Positions 53,801-63,200 of a stretch of 64,000 nucleotides of DNA are shown here, piece by piece. Positions within the stretch are counted from its first letter, which is position 1. Each line of letters starts with the position of its first letter. The notes under the pieces were generated by a model. It made no database searches. It had not been told where the DNA came from and was given only the letters and a program-made list of their open reading frames with translations. Origin of the DNA: Verrucomicrobiota bacterium. Its GTDB lineage: Bacteria; Verrucomicrobiota; Verrucomicrobiia; Limisphaerales; UBA1319. A program made the translations under genes and the position numbers. The stretch lies in assembly GCA_022711435.1 (NCBI GenBank), contig JAKLFB010000010.1, positions 62,001-126,000 of the forward strand, given 5' to 3'.

Positions 53801-54416
53801 CGGGTTCCACCCCTTCGACGACGACGGCATCGGGTTCCTTTACGATTACGAGGACACCAACAATTACTCGCGCGTCCTGTTTGTCAGCCAGGCAACCGCC
53901 GACGGCCGCGTCCCCCAGGGCGTGAACGTCAGCCGCAAGATCGATGGCGCCTGGTCCGATCTGTTCCTGGGCGACACCAACTTCATCTACCAGATCGGCA
54001 GCCCGTTCGGCATCACGTTCGCCAACAACAACGGCCAGTGCACGCTCACCGCGCGGCCGCTCGATGACCCTGCCGCCGTCCGGACCTGGAGCTGGGCAGG
54101 CGCGCCCGGCATTGCCACCAACCGGTTCGGCCTGGCTTGCTGGGGCGAGACGGACGCGCATTTCCTCTACGCCCGCGCCAGCAGCCTGCCCGTTCGAGAG
54201 CCCGCCGGGGACCTCAAGATCGCCCGGGTCTGGCTCGAAGGCGCCACGCTCCACCTCGAGATCGAGAACCCCGGCGGGGGCGCCTATGCGGTGGAGCGCT
54301 CGCCCACCCTGCTGCCCGGTTCATGGTCGGACGCCGCAACGGGCCAGACCGGCGCCCAGTGGTCGACGCCGATCGTCACAGGCGCAGGGGCGGAGTTCTT
54401 CCGGCTGCGGCGGTAG
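50832..54416 (+). CDS. Giant secreted protein with repeated concanavalin-like modules, InlB B-repeat and TSP3 segment
   Basis: The protein is 1194 residues with a signal peptide (residues about 12-32, ACLGATLASAAALGGPA). Four modules share a DDDGFG...NFYRV pattern: FGLIFGYQDPTNFYRV near 130, FGIVLRYQDPLNFYRI near 358, NCLYFRYRDEMNWYRV near 775 and a looser one near 1010. These look like concanavalin/LamG-type jelly rolls. Between them are a divergent InlB B-repeat (near 500-615, AGFLFAGWSGD) and an acidic calcium-binding thrombospondin type 3-like segment (DSDGDTLPDLWE, DDPDHDGKSNLAEYQNG, near 620-660). No catalytic motif is seen; adhesion or polysaccharide binding is likely. Residues 1-660 are paralogous to the protein at 56556-59708. 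Confidence 0.82.
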   Translation: MSTMSTHNSIAQVFRACLGATLASAAALGGPAVLLFEDDFDRGIPGWTAVQPAGTYIDGPMRWQYDIVTGAFIEQSNIYTDASTVAPSATAVMLINDTVTGPAFSFKARLIAGDDDAFGLIFGYQDPTNFYRVTFTRQVRTAVGFPWNGWNVDRKVNGVATPLFGDGTPSHIPSFVNHQYVPFDVTIAVSGANLLTLTVVEDPDNAPVAFPLVQAQPLPGPAQGQVGLMTWGMSGTLVRGFRAMNPTLEPVGLAGNPNALTNWTALVTPRADGSGYDPAGANGGIPIWSLALGASGPFGTLHENSDSLGGNTTDARADFPAATVVAGDPSWSNYVYTARLIPADDDGFGIVLRYQDPLNFYRIALRAQSSGSGIRRGLSVQKVVGGVWEEIFYETAPQFAPPANVPCDVTAVVVGDRLQIQIVANPLGAAQVYSYGPFDITGATLATGRIGVFSWAMSRLETDFVRVYGIDGLPFQITSLYGNPEPAPGLYGYPAGSSVTASVPSPFEQYPGVRRISTGWTGAGSAPPSGTESQVTFTINSISSIVWNWRTELRLAATAGPGGTVSAPTAEWLPEGTNIVVTAIPSAGFLFAGWSGDFASSVPTLDLIMSRPYTLAARFEADSDGDTLPDLWEQANFTSLAPLPGDDPDHDGKSNLAEYQNGTDPNFAEALIVSDSLDSRWVNVQRDPSLPGQLIVRDFGGGFRGVWENSNDYRSANDTNYFGTNAVDNVSFEGPRIVIRTNIWNPDWTNFTAEATFSVGDNDGNCLYFRYRDEMNWYRVTICGENNNAVWRAPFGVSVQKRSNGMFSQMAVDPSIATDPTDVGWYKRIRITVTAAGPDFEVRVVGWSAALNDWELGNEHFLPFWDPDHAYGRVGVGLWGQQGGATATATNPVDAGVLIEDVIVKVANQEVFREDWEAVPLAAQIPAGWENPPGDAAPASSWQVTAHGTILQTSDYGLPTTGTSVQPRADADGTALLSPALAAPYYCLEIGFHPFDDDGIGFLYDYEDTNNYSRVLFVSQATADGRVPQGVNVSRKIDGAWSDLFLGDTNFIYQIGSPFGITFANNNGQCTLTARPLDDPAAVRTWSWAGAPGIATNRFGLACWGETDAHFLYARASSLPVREPAGDLKIARVWLEGATLHLEIENPGGGAYAVERSPTLLPGSWSDAATGQTGAQWSTPIVTGAGAEFFRLRR

Positions 54417-54428
54417 ATCCAGCTCGCT

Positions 54429-55112
54429 ATGAACCGGCGTGGCTTCACCCTGATCGAGCTGCTGGTGGTGATCGCGATCATCGCGATCCTCGCCAGCATG
54501 CTCCTGCCGGCCTTGTCCAAGGCCGCGGAGCGATCCCGGCGCATCGGCTGCCAGAACAACACCCGCCAGATCATGTTCGCGGCCTATCTCTACAGCGAGG
54601 ATTATCCCGGCTACTATTACAACACGGCCTCGATTGGCAGCGACGAGGCCCCGCTGTCGTTCTACCCCCGCTACCTGCCCACGCCCAAGTCCTTCGTTTG
54701 CCCCAGCACCCGCAACGTCGTCCGCGAAAACGTCAAGGACCGCAACGGCAAGCTCCTCGATCTCGAAACCACCGCTCACGGCGACCGCAACCACAACAAG
54801 GGCGGCCACAGCTACGAGTTCTTCGGGTTCTTCGAGCGCGGCGACCGCCACAACGTCCGGAAAAGCCCCCAGACGACCGCCTTCGCCCCCACCAAAATCG
54901 TCATCGTTCTGGACGCCGACGACGACCTCTCCTACGTGGCCAACGACGCCAACAACTCGCCAGACCCGATCAACAACCACACCGAGAAAGGCTGGAACTG
55001 GGGGTTCGTGGACGGCCATGCGGAGTGGGTGGCCGGCCGCCGGACCTCGGACGCGCTCCACGAGAGCTGGATGACCTCCGGCGTCGGAACCAAACCCTAC
55101 GGGCAACGGTAA
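54429..55112 (+). CDS. Type II secretion-type pseudopilin (H-X9-DG class)
   Basis: The protein is 227 residues. [20 protein letters not shown] at the very N-terminus, then [20 protein letters not shown], form the prepilin leader and helix. The C-terminal domain includes [14 protein letters not shown]. It starts 12 bp after the giant secreted protein gene, so the two may be co-transcribed. It resembles the pseudopilin at 1525-2343 over the first 60 residues. It converges with the AAA_14 gene, with 10 bp between stops. Confidence 0.9.
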   Translation: MNRRGFTLIELLVVIAIIAILASMLLPALSKAAERSRRIGCQNNTRQIMFAAYLYSEDYPGYYYNTASIGSDEAPLSFYPRYLPTPKSFVCPSTRNVVRENVKDRNGKLLDLETTAHGDRNHNKGGHSYEFFGFFERGDRHNVRKSPQTTAFAPTKIVIVLDADDDLSYVANDANNSPDPINNHTEKGWNWGFVDGHAEWVAGRRTSDALHESWMTSGVGTKPYGQR

Positions 55113-55122
55113 CCCCAGCCTC

Positions 55123-56286
55123 TCAATCGAGCGGATATTCATCATCCCAAAGCTGCCGGAGAAAGGACTGCCAGGGCATGATTTCGATGCCGTCTTCGGT
55201 CTTGCGCATGCGAGGAGCGCGGCTGACCAGAATCAGCCGCTTCGATTTCTGTTCGTCCCGCCAGGCCCGAAGACCCCTGAGGTGATCGCTGGTCGGATTC
55301 TCGGTGGACTTCACCTCGATGGCCACGGCGCCGTCGGCCAAGACGAAATCCACCTCGAAGCCCGACGACGTCCGCCAATAGGCGATCGGATACCGGTTTC
55401 GCCGATAGCCGGCGTGGGCCCGGATTTCCATGAAGAGAAAGTGCTCGAAGGCAGCGCCGAACTCGGCCGAGCCCGGCCTCATTGCGCCGCGCCGAGCGAG
55501 ATCGTTAACGACACCCACATCGAAGAAGAAGAAGCGCGGGGACTCGACAACCCGGCGCTTCACCCGCTTGCGCCATGCCGGAACCCAGCAGCCAATGAGA
55601 GTATCGGTCAGGATCTCAAAGTAGCCGCGGATACTGGGCATCGACAGGCCCACATCGCGGGCGATGCTCGAGAAATTGACCACCTGGCCGTTCGCCAGCG
55701 AGGCAACCTCGAGGAAGCGCTGAAATGCGGGCAGGTTTCGGGTTATCGATTCTGCCAGGATTTCCTCGCGCAAGTATTCACCGAGATAGGTATCGAGGAG
55801 CGGGATTGGATCCTCGGCTACATAATGAGGGGGCAGAAGTCCGTGGTTCAAAGCTCGTTCCAGGGAGAAATCGGGAATCTCGGCGCTGGTCAGCGGAAAC
55901 AGCTCAAGCCGTGCCGCGCGCCCGCCCAAGAGGTTTCCACCGCCGCGAATCAGCTTGCGCGCGCTCGATCCACACAAGATGAACTGCAGGCCCTCCCGAC
56001 TCATCAGGGAATGCACCTCGTCCAGCAACTCCGGGAGCTTCTGGACTTCGTCGATGATGACGGGGCCAGGCCGCTTGCCGCCAGCCAGCGCCCAGGCCGC
56101 GCATTCCTCCCGCAACAAGCCGGGATTTGCGGACAACCGTCGGAACTCGGCGGCCCGCAGCAGATCATAGTAAGGTGCGTTCGGCAGCCGGGCCCGTAAA
56201 AGCGTGCTCTTGCCGGTTTGGCGAGGCCCCCACAGGAAGCAACTTTGCGGCGGGTGTCGGTCAAGGTTCAGGATGCGATCAAACAT
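55123..56286 (-). CDS. AAA_14/DUF4143 ATP-binding protein
   Basis: The protein is 387 residues. The N-terminal ATPase has Walker A GPRQTGKSTLL (about 20-30), Walker B PVIIDEVQKLPEL (about 75-87) and sensor FILCGSSARKL. A winged-helix region (FSSIARDVGLSMPSIRGYFE) is followed by the C-terminal DUF4143 nuclease-like domain with FEVDFVLADGAVAIEVKSTE, resembling a PD-(D/E)XK core (D, E-V-K). Genes of this type are common, scattered and of unknown role. The upstream DNA is very AT-rich, which suggests acquisition or a strong promoter. Confidence 0.88.
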   Translation of the reverse strand: MFDRILNLDRHPPQSCFLWGPRQTGKSTLLRARLPNAPYYDLLRAAEFRRLSANPGLLREECAAWALAGGKRPGPVIIDEVQKLPELLDEVHSLMSREGLQFILCGSSARKLIRGGGNLLGGRAARLELFPLTSAEIPDFSLERALNHGLLPPHYVAEDPIPLLDTYLGEYLREEILAESITRNLPAFQRFLEVASLANGQVVNFSSIARDVGLSMPSIRGYFEILTDTLIGCWVPAWRKRVKRRVVESPRFFFFDVGVVNDLARRGAMRPGSAEFGAAFEHFLFMEIRAHAGYRRNRYPIAYWRTSSGFEVDFVLADGAVAIEVKSTENPTSDHLRGLRAWRDEQKSKRLILVSRAPRMRKTEDGIEIMPWQSFLRQLWDDEYPLD

Positions 56287-56339
56287 GTGAATCTAAATAT
56301 TACATTTATATTTGCATGTATATTATAATACCTTTCTTC

Positions 56340-56368
56340 TATTTACATATTATTCTGTCATGTGTCAA
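56340..56368 (-). promoter_or_regulatory. Putative promoter in AT-rich region upstream of the AAA_14 gene
   Basis: On the - strand TTGACA (56363-56368) is followed after 17 bp by TAAATA (56340-56345). The region 56287-56360 is strikingly AT-rich and contains the near-palindrome GTATATTATAATAC (about 56319-56332), which could be an operator. Confidence 0.45.
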
Positions 56369-56555
56369 GAGCCGGTTTGCGAGGTTCTTGACGGTTTAGA
56401 CCCGCGAGCCCCGCCTCGGATCCGGGCCGGAGCCCCTCCGGCAGCAAAATCGAATTGCGAATCCTGCTCACAAGGGTGATCCTGGCCGAATACCAACGGC
56501 GGCAGCATGGCGGAATCAGGGCACCGCCCATGGTCGAGCCAGAGGCGACAAATAC

Positions 56556-59500
56556 ATGACATCCAGGCCAACCCTGCGCTCCTCCCGTGAGCCCATCCTC
56601 GGTAGCTCGCGCCTGATCCTGATGCTTGCACTCTCCGCTCTCGCGTTGGGGCCTCCTTCCCGCGCCGTCGCGGACCTCCTGTTCGAGGACAGCTTCGATC
56701 GCGGCATCCCCGGCTGGACTGCGGTGCAGCCCGAGGGCGCCTACTTCGGCGGCCCCCTCCGGTGGCAATACGACATCGTCAGCGCCGCCTTCGTCGAGCA
56801 GAGCAACATCTACACCGACAGCGCCAGCTACTCGCCGACCGCCATCGCGCCCATGCTCGTCAACGACGCGCCTACCGCGGTCAACTTCACCTTCAGCGCC
56901 CGGCTCACTGCCGGCGACGACGATGGCTTCGGCCTGATCTTCGGCTTCATCGACGAGGACAATTTCTATCGTGTCACCTTCGCCCGCCAATCGCGCGCAG
57001 CGGGATTCCCGTGGACCGGCTGGAGCGTCGATCGCAAGGTCCATGGCGTGACATCCGTCCTTCACGGCGCAGGCACGGAAGGTTATGCGCCGGCCTTCGT
57101 CAACACAGCCGGCCGCCCGTTCGATGTCACGATCGCAACAGACACCTCGGCCCGCCTCACCTTGACGGTGGTGGATAATCCCTCGGGGGCGCCCACGATG
57201 CATCGCCTCGTCACCGGCCAGCCGCTGCCCGGATCGCCCGCCGGCCGCGTCGGGATCTTCACGTGGGGGATGAGCGGCGGGGCAGGCCCGTTGGGCTTTC
57301 GGATCGGCAACCTGAGCCTTGCTCCGGTGCCGCTGGCGGGCAATCCCAATGCCCTGGACCACTGGACTCCGGTGGTCCCGCCGCGCGCCAGCGGCAGCTC
57401 GGCTCTCGGCAGCGGCAATCTCCAGCCCCTCTGGTCGCTCTGCGTGGGCCCGGCCGGCCCCTCGGGCGCGCTGGTCGAAAACAGTGATTGCTACGCCGGC
57501 AATGACGCCTCCGGCCAGGTCGACTTCACCGGGCCGACGCTCGTCGCCGGCGAATCTCACTGGACCGATTACGCGGTCCGCGCGCGCATACTCCCCCACG
57601 ACGACGACGCCCATGGGATCCTGTTGCGGTATGCGAATCCGACGAATTTCTATCGGATCGCCCTGCGCTCGCAGAGCTCGTCGATTGGGCCGCCGAGGGG
57701 GCTGTCCATCCAGAAATGTGTCCAGGGCGTTTACACGGAGATCTATCGCGAGAACCGAGTCCAATACGATCCCGTGGCGGAGACGCCCTACGATCTGGTC
57801 GCCGCCATTCGCGGCCAGATCCTCGATGTGCACCTCGTGTCGGATCCGGACGGTGTTGCCGCGGCGTTCGATTATGGGCCGTTCAGTGTGCCTGGCGCGA
57901 CCGTGGACGCCGGCCGGATCGGCCTGTTCAGCTGGGCGATGGCGATGACGGAGTTCGACTCGGTCGCAGTGCACGACGGCACGCCGCTGTATGTCTCCTC
58001 GCCCTGTGGCAGCCCGGATCCGCCCAAAGGCATGACGGGCTACGCGGCGGGCGCGCGGGTCACGGCATCGGCGGGCGATCCGATCCTTGGCGACCGCACC
58101 CGGCGGTTCCCAAGCGGCTGGAGCGGTTCGGGCTCGGCGCCGGCCAGCGGCGTCGGCTCAAACGTCACGTTCACGCTCGAGTCCTTCTCCCGCATCCACT
58201 GGCAATGGCGGACGGAGCACCGTCTGAGCGTGGCCAGCCAGGCTGGCGGAACGGTCGCAGCCCCGCCCGGCGAATGGTTCCCCGAAGGATCGAGCGTCAC
58301 GGTCGCTGCCCTGCCAGCGCCTGGCTATGCCTTTGCGGGCTGGCGGGGCGATTCCCTCGCCACCACACCGACGCTGACCCTCGAGATGAACCAGCCCTTT
58401 TCGCTGACGGCAACGTTCACCCATGACAGCGACAGCGATGGCCTCGCCGATGAATGGGAGATGGGCTGGTTCGGTAACCTGGCCGCCCTCCCCGGCGAAG
58501 ACCCCGATGGCGACGGCCGGCCCAATCGGCAGGAGTTGCATAACGGCACCCATCCGGGAGCTCCCGATGTATTTCGCATCGAGAGCCTCCGAGTCGATGG
58601 AAACCTCGGGATGCTGCTTGTCTCCAACAACACCGGCGCGCGCTACAGCCTCGAGGTGGCGCCCGATCCCGCAGGCCCCTGGACCACGCTGGTCCAGACG
58701 CAAGCCTCCACCACCATCACATCCACCCTGCCTGCCCCGCGCGCGTTCTGCCGCCTGGCTCAACCCTCCCGGCCCCAGGACGCCCTCCCGTTCGTGCCCG
58801 GATCGTGGACCCTGGCCGTGCTGCCCGATACCCAGGTGTATTCGATGTCCTATCCCGATCTGTTCAAGGACCAGACCCGATGGATCGCCCAGAACCGCCA
58901 GCGCCACAACATCCAGTACGTTCTTCAACTGGGCGATGTGACGAACAACAACCTGACCAACCAATGGAGAGTGGCGCGCGAGGCCTTCGCCCTCCTCGAC
59001 GGCTTGGTGCCGTATGCCATCGCCCCCGGGAACCATGACTACGGCCCCAACGGCGGCTCCGCCAATCGCACCACGTTCCTCAACGATTTCTTCCCTGGAT
59101 CCGGCTTCGTCTCGTGGCCGACGTTCGGCGGCGTCAAGGAGCCCGGCCGGCTCGACAACAGCTATCACCTCTTCTCCGCCGGAGGCGCGGACTGGCTGGT
59201 GCTCGCCCTCGAGTTCGGGCCGCGCAATTCGGTCGTCGAGTGGGCCAACGCGATTGTCGGCCAACATCCGGCGCGCCGGCTCATCCTGATCACGCACGCA
59301 TTCGTCTACGATGACGACACGCGCTACGACTGGGCCCGGAAAGGATCCGCGCAGATCTGGAATCCCCACTCGTACGCGACAGCCTCCGATCCCGACGGCA
59401 CCAACGACGGCGAGGAGCTCTGGCAAAAGCTGGTCCGGATCCACCCGAACTTCACGATGGTGATCAGCGGCCACGTCCTCCACGACGGCCTGGGCCGGCT

Positions 59501-59708
59501 CTCGACGCCCAACGATGCCGGCCATATCGTCCACCAGATGCTCGTCAACTATCAGATGCAGACCATGGGGGGCGAGGCGGTGCTGCGGCTGCTCGAGTTC
59601 CTGCCCGACGGGCGAACGGTCCACGTCAAGGCCTATTCCCCCCTCCACGGAACCTACAAGACCGATCCGCAAAACCAGTTCATCCTCACTCTCGATCCGC
59701 CGCTGTAG
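56556..59708 (+). CDS. Giant secreted calcineurin-like phosphoesterase with concanavalin, InlB-B and TSP3 modules
   Basis: The protein is 1050 residues with a signal peptide (LILMLALSALALGPPSRAVA). Residues 40-660 parallel the protein at 50832-54416: LFEDSFDRGIPGWTAVQPEG, two DDDGFG...NFYRV modules (about 137 and 365), an InlB-type repeat (AGYAFAGWRGD-like, about 590) and a TSP3-type segment (DSDSDGLADEWEMGW). The C-terminal 300 residues are a metallophosphoesterase: LPDTQVY (about 757), LGDVTNNN (about 793), GNHDY (about 825), ITHAF and SGHVLHDG (about 971), so metal ligands are complete. It probably hydrolyses a phosphate ester outside the cell; the substrate is unknown. Confidence 0.87.
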   Translation: MTSRPTLRSSREPILGSSRLILMLALSALALGPPSRAVADLLFEDSFDRGIPGWTAVQPEGAYFGGPLRWQYDIVSAAFVEQSNIYTDSASYSPTAIAPMLVNDAPTAVNFTFSARLTAGDDDGFGLIFGFIDEDNFYRVTFARQSRAAGFPWTGWSVDRKVHGVTSVLHGAGTEGYAPAFVNTAGRPFDVTIATDTSARLTLTVVDNPSGAPTMHRLVTGQPLPGSPAGRVGIFTWGMSGGAGPLGFRIGNLSLAPVPLAGNPNALDHWTPVVPPRASGSSALGSGNLQPLWSLCVGPAGPSGALVENSDCYAGNDASGQVDFTGPTLVAGESHWTDYAVRARILPHDDDAHGILLRYANPTNFYRIALRSQSSSIGPPRGLSIQKCVQGVYTEIYRENRVQYDPVAETPYDLVAAIRGQILDVHLVSDPDGVAAAFDYGPFSVPGATVDAGRIGLFSWAMAMTEFDSVAVHDGTPLYVSSPCGSPDPPKGMTGYAAGARVTASAGDPILGDRTRRFPSGWSGSGSAPASGVGSNVTFTLESFSRIHWQWRTEHRLSVASQAGGTVAAPPGEWFPEGSSVTVAALPAPGYAFAGWRGDSLATTPTLTLEMNQPFSLTATFTHDSDSDGLADEWEMGWFGNLAALPGEDPDGDGRPNRQELHNGTHPGAPDVFRIESLRVDGNLGMLLVSNNTGARYSLEVAPDPAGPWTTLVQTQASTTITSTLPAPRAFCRLAQPSRPQDALPFVPGSWTLAVLPDTQVYSMSYPDLFKDQTRWIAQNRQRHNIQYVLQLGDVTNNNLTNQWRVAREAFALLDGLVPYAIAPGNHDYGPNGGSANRTTFLNDFFPGSGFVSWPTFGGVKEPGRLDNSYHLFSAGGADWLVLALEFGPRNSVVEWANAIVGQHPARRLILITHAFVYDDDTRYDWARKGSAQIWNPHSYATASDPDGTNDGEELWQKLVRIHPNFTMVISGHVLHDGLGRLSTPNDAGHIVHQMLVNYQMQTMGGEAVLRLLEFLPDGRTVHVKAYSPLHGTYKTDPQNQFILTLDPPL

Positions 59709-59741
59709 GCTGCGATCGAAGGCCGAGTCCATTCCGGATCT

Positions 59742-59999
59742 CCAGGCCTGCAGCCATCCACGCGGCGCCTACGGAGTGGCCGCTCCCAATCTTCCGGACC
59801 GCGGACGTCCTCGTCCGCAGCTGCCGTCAGTTGTCCACTTTCCCTCAACCACCGGCCGCCGCACGCCGGGCTGCAAGCTGTCAGCCATCAATGCGGCGCC
59901 CACGGAGTGGCCGCCCTACCTTTACGGCTTGCGGCTTGCAAGGTAGGGCGCGCGCTCCGCCGCGCGCCGATCCGTAAGCCTGCAGCCGCGGATGCGGCA
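59742..59999. repeat. Intergenic palindrome and direct-repeat cluster
   Basis: Two copies of a unit reading GCGGCGCCTACGGAGTGGCC-like sequence occur at about 59751-59781 and 59883-59913. Hairpins lie at 59801-59807/59812-59818 (GCGGACG pairing) and 59913-59922/59940-59949 (GCCCTACCTT perfect 10-bp stem), followed by a GCGCGC-rich tract. From memory, such modules are dispersed repeats in Verrucomicrobiota. The remaining gap (60000-60288) holds no recognisable gene. Confidence 0.7.
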
Positions 60000-60288
60000 G
60001 AAGTTCACGACGGCCTGTCAGCACGGATCAGTTGGATATCCGAAGCCGTCACCTCGCGCCCTTGCAGAACCATGCCCTATGTCATGGCGCAAAGAAAACG
60101 AGAAGGCCCGCAACCGAGTTCAGCCCAAGAGAATGAACTTTTGGGATTGCGTGTCGGGGTGGGGGGGAGACTATGCTATGCGCAGAAGGCGTTGGCTGGG
60201 ACCAATTCCTTCAGGTGCCCGACCGCTGCCGGCGGGCGCCTGAGTAGCTGCCAATAATCAATAATCAAGACCAAAGGAAGGAAACGAA

Positions 60289-63200
60289 ATGAAGCGACTT
60301 CGGACTATCTCCGCCAGCAGGCTGTTGGGGCTGGCCGCCTCACTCGGTTTGCTGCTGAGTTATACCGTCCAGGCCAGCACCGAGACCTGGGATTTCGAGA
60401 ACTGGGTGGATGGTTCGGCCACCAACCTCGTTTTGGCTGCGACCAGCGACACCCCGGACACAACCTATTGGTGGGATTACCAGCAGTACTATGGTGGCAA
60501 TCCAATAACCGGCGGGTTCCTCCAACTCATCCCGCCTGAGAACGGCCGCCGGTTGGCGGTCATCCTTCCCGACATCGACAATGGAGCGCCCGTCAAGGCC
60601 TTTAAGATCACCGCCGACGTGCGCGCGGGCAACGGCACCAACACGCCTCCCGCCGACGGCTTCAGCATCAGCTACGTGCGAGACAACGACCCGCTGCTTG
60701 CCAACGCGGCGATCATCCAGAACGCCGGTTCCCCGCCCTATCTGCCCCCTGTTGGCCGCTACTTCGGGTTCGCCGGAGGGGATGATGCGGCCACGGCCAC
60801 AAGCCCCGCCGGCTCGATCTGCGGGGAGAACGGAGCCAAGACCGGCCTGGCCATCGCTTTTGACGCTTACCAGGGCAACACGCTGCCCGATACCGGTCCC
60901 GGCGGCACGCCTGGCCCCGACAAACGCGGTATCGCCGTGCGCGTCGACGACCGGACTCTCACCCAGGTGCCCATGGACGTCTTCCACGCCGGTTGCGAGG
61001 AACCCAATTCCATGCAGACCGGCCCGTATGACGGCACCGGCTTATACGACAACCTGAGTTGGTGCAAACTCGAGGTCGAGAAAACAGTCGACAACAAGGT
61101 TACCGTGATCTGGAAGGGGGTCAAAATCCTCGACAATTACCAGCTGACCTCTTACTTCCCGCACCGCGGCCGCTTGATCCTGGCCGGGCGCGCCGGCGGA
61201 CTCAACCAGAACGTGCATTTCGACAACATCACACTCACCACCACGCCCGCCATCGAAGCCACCTTCGAAGGCTTGGCGGTGAATTCGAACCTGAAGGGGT
61301 GGACCTTCACGCTCAAAGACACCGGCGAAAGCAAGGTTTCCGGAATCGCTAAAGTGATCTGGAACGGCGCCGATGTGACCAGTTCCATCACCACCACTCG
61401 CAACGGCGACCTGTTCCTCGGCACCTACACTCAGGCCGCTCTCCTGCCGCCCGGCTCGACAAACCATGTCGAAGTCACCTTCACCACCGAATTGTCCCAG
61501 ACCCTGGGTGGCATCGGCGACGCCTCCACCCCGCAGTATTTTACCATGCCCGCAGCCTATGCCTTGCCTCCGTCGGCCGTCTCCGGCCAACCGCGCGGTA
61601 TCGGCATCGGGTCGGCGTTTCAGACGTTCGCCCCCAACAACAACAGCCAGGGTGAAAACCGCCTCAGCTGGACGGAGGAGCAAATCCTCGGCCTGCACGG
61701 CACGAACCTCATCACCGGCGCCTGGCCCACCTCCACCGACGTCATGGACTACCAGAACGCCGAGACCGATCCGGCGCTGGCCAATGTCGGCAACTTCCGT
61801 GTCAACGGCTCGACCCAGGCCCCCCCCTTCTGGGACGGCCCGGATTACCCCGTCGAGTCGCTGGGCTTCGGTCTCCACCCCGAGAAAGGCCAATACGCAG
61901 GCGCGGACCTCAACTGGAGCATCTATGAGGACAGCACCATCGAGTGGTTCGCCTACGTGAACTTCCCGGCGGCGGATGTCTATTTCATGGCCGTCAACAG
62001 CGACGACGGCTTCCGCCTGACCACCGCCCGCCATGCGAAGGACCGGATGGGCGAGGTCTTTTTGTCCTACGAAGGCGGCCGCGGCGCCGGGACCGGCCTC
62101 GAAGCCGGCACTGTCTATCGCATTGCGATCGAGCAGGCGGGCGTTTACCCGATCCGCGGCATCATCGAGAACCGCGGCGGCGGCTTCAACGTCGAGTGGT
62201 ACACGCGGGACGGCGACCAGCTCCGCCTCGTGAACAGCACCGCGGCGGGCGCCCTCGAAGCGTATCAATCGGCCACAGGCGCCGGAGCCTATGTCCAAAG
62301 CGCGGTCCCGGTTCGCAACGCCGTGGACGTCCTCCCCCATCAGAAGATCCGGATCGAGCTTGCCAACGGCGCCACGGCCACAGTCAACGCCGGCTCGATC
62401 GTTCTCAAGGTCGACGGCGCAACGGTCACTCCGACCGTCACCCCGGGCAGCCCCGTCCTCGTGGTGCAGGACCCGATTGGCCCCAGCGGTTGGTGGGCGC
62501 CGGGCGCTCACAGCATTGAACTGGCCTTCACCGACAGTGCCACCACCGCCTACAGCTACCAGTGGAGCTTCAACGTCGGGATGTACCAGGTCTACCAGGG
62601 ACCATACACTGCCGGCGGCAAGTGGAACCTTTACATGGCGCTCCGCGGCCCGCAGACCTGGGTCGAAGCCCAACGGCTCGCCCAGACCCTCATCGAGCCG
62701 CTCTCCGGCCAAAACAAAACCGGCCACCTTGTCACCATCCACTCCGCTGCCGAGAGAGACTTCGTTCGGATGATCGCCGCAGGCGAGAGCGTCTGGATCG
62801 GCTTGACCGACGATGAGGCCTTTGGCGGCGCTGAAACCGGGTCCGACCCGGCCTCATCCTCTCAGGTGCCGCCCGGGTTCGGCCAGTGGGCCTGGGTCAC
62901 TGGCGAACCCTACACATGGGGTGAGTGGAACGGCGGCGAGCCGAATGATTGGAACAATGGCGAACCGGGCGAAGACGCCATCGAGCTCTACAACAACGGC
63001 TTGTTCAACGACAATAACGACGGCTGGGGCAGAGAAAACGTGCCGATCCGCCAGTACGTCGTCGAGTTCGAAACCCTCATGGACAACAAGCTGCCCGAAG
63101 TCGCCATCTCCGTTCTCCCGCCCGGACCGATCCCTGGCCCGGAGGGTTGCGACGGCCAGTTCGGAATCCGCGTCGTTAACAACGCCGGGAACATTCCGAC

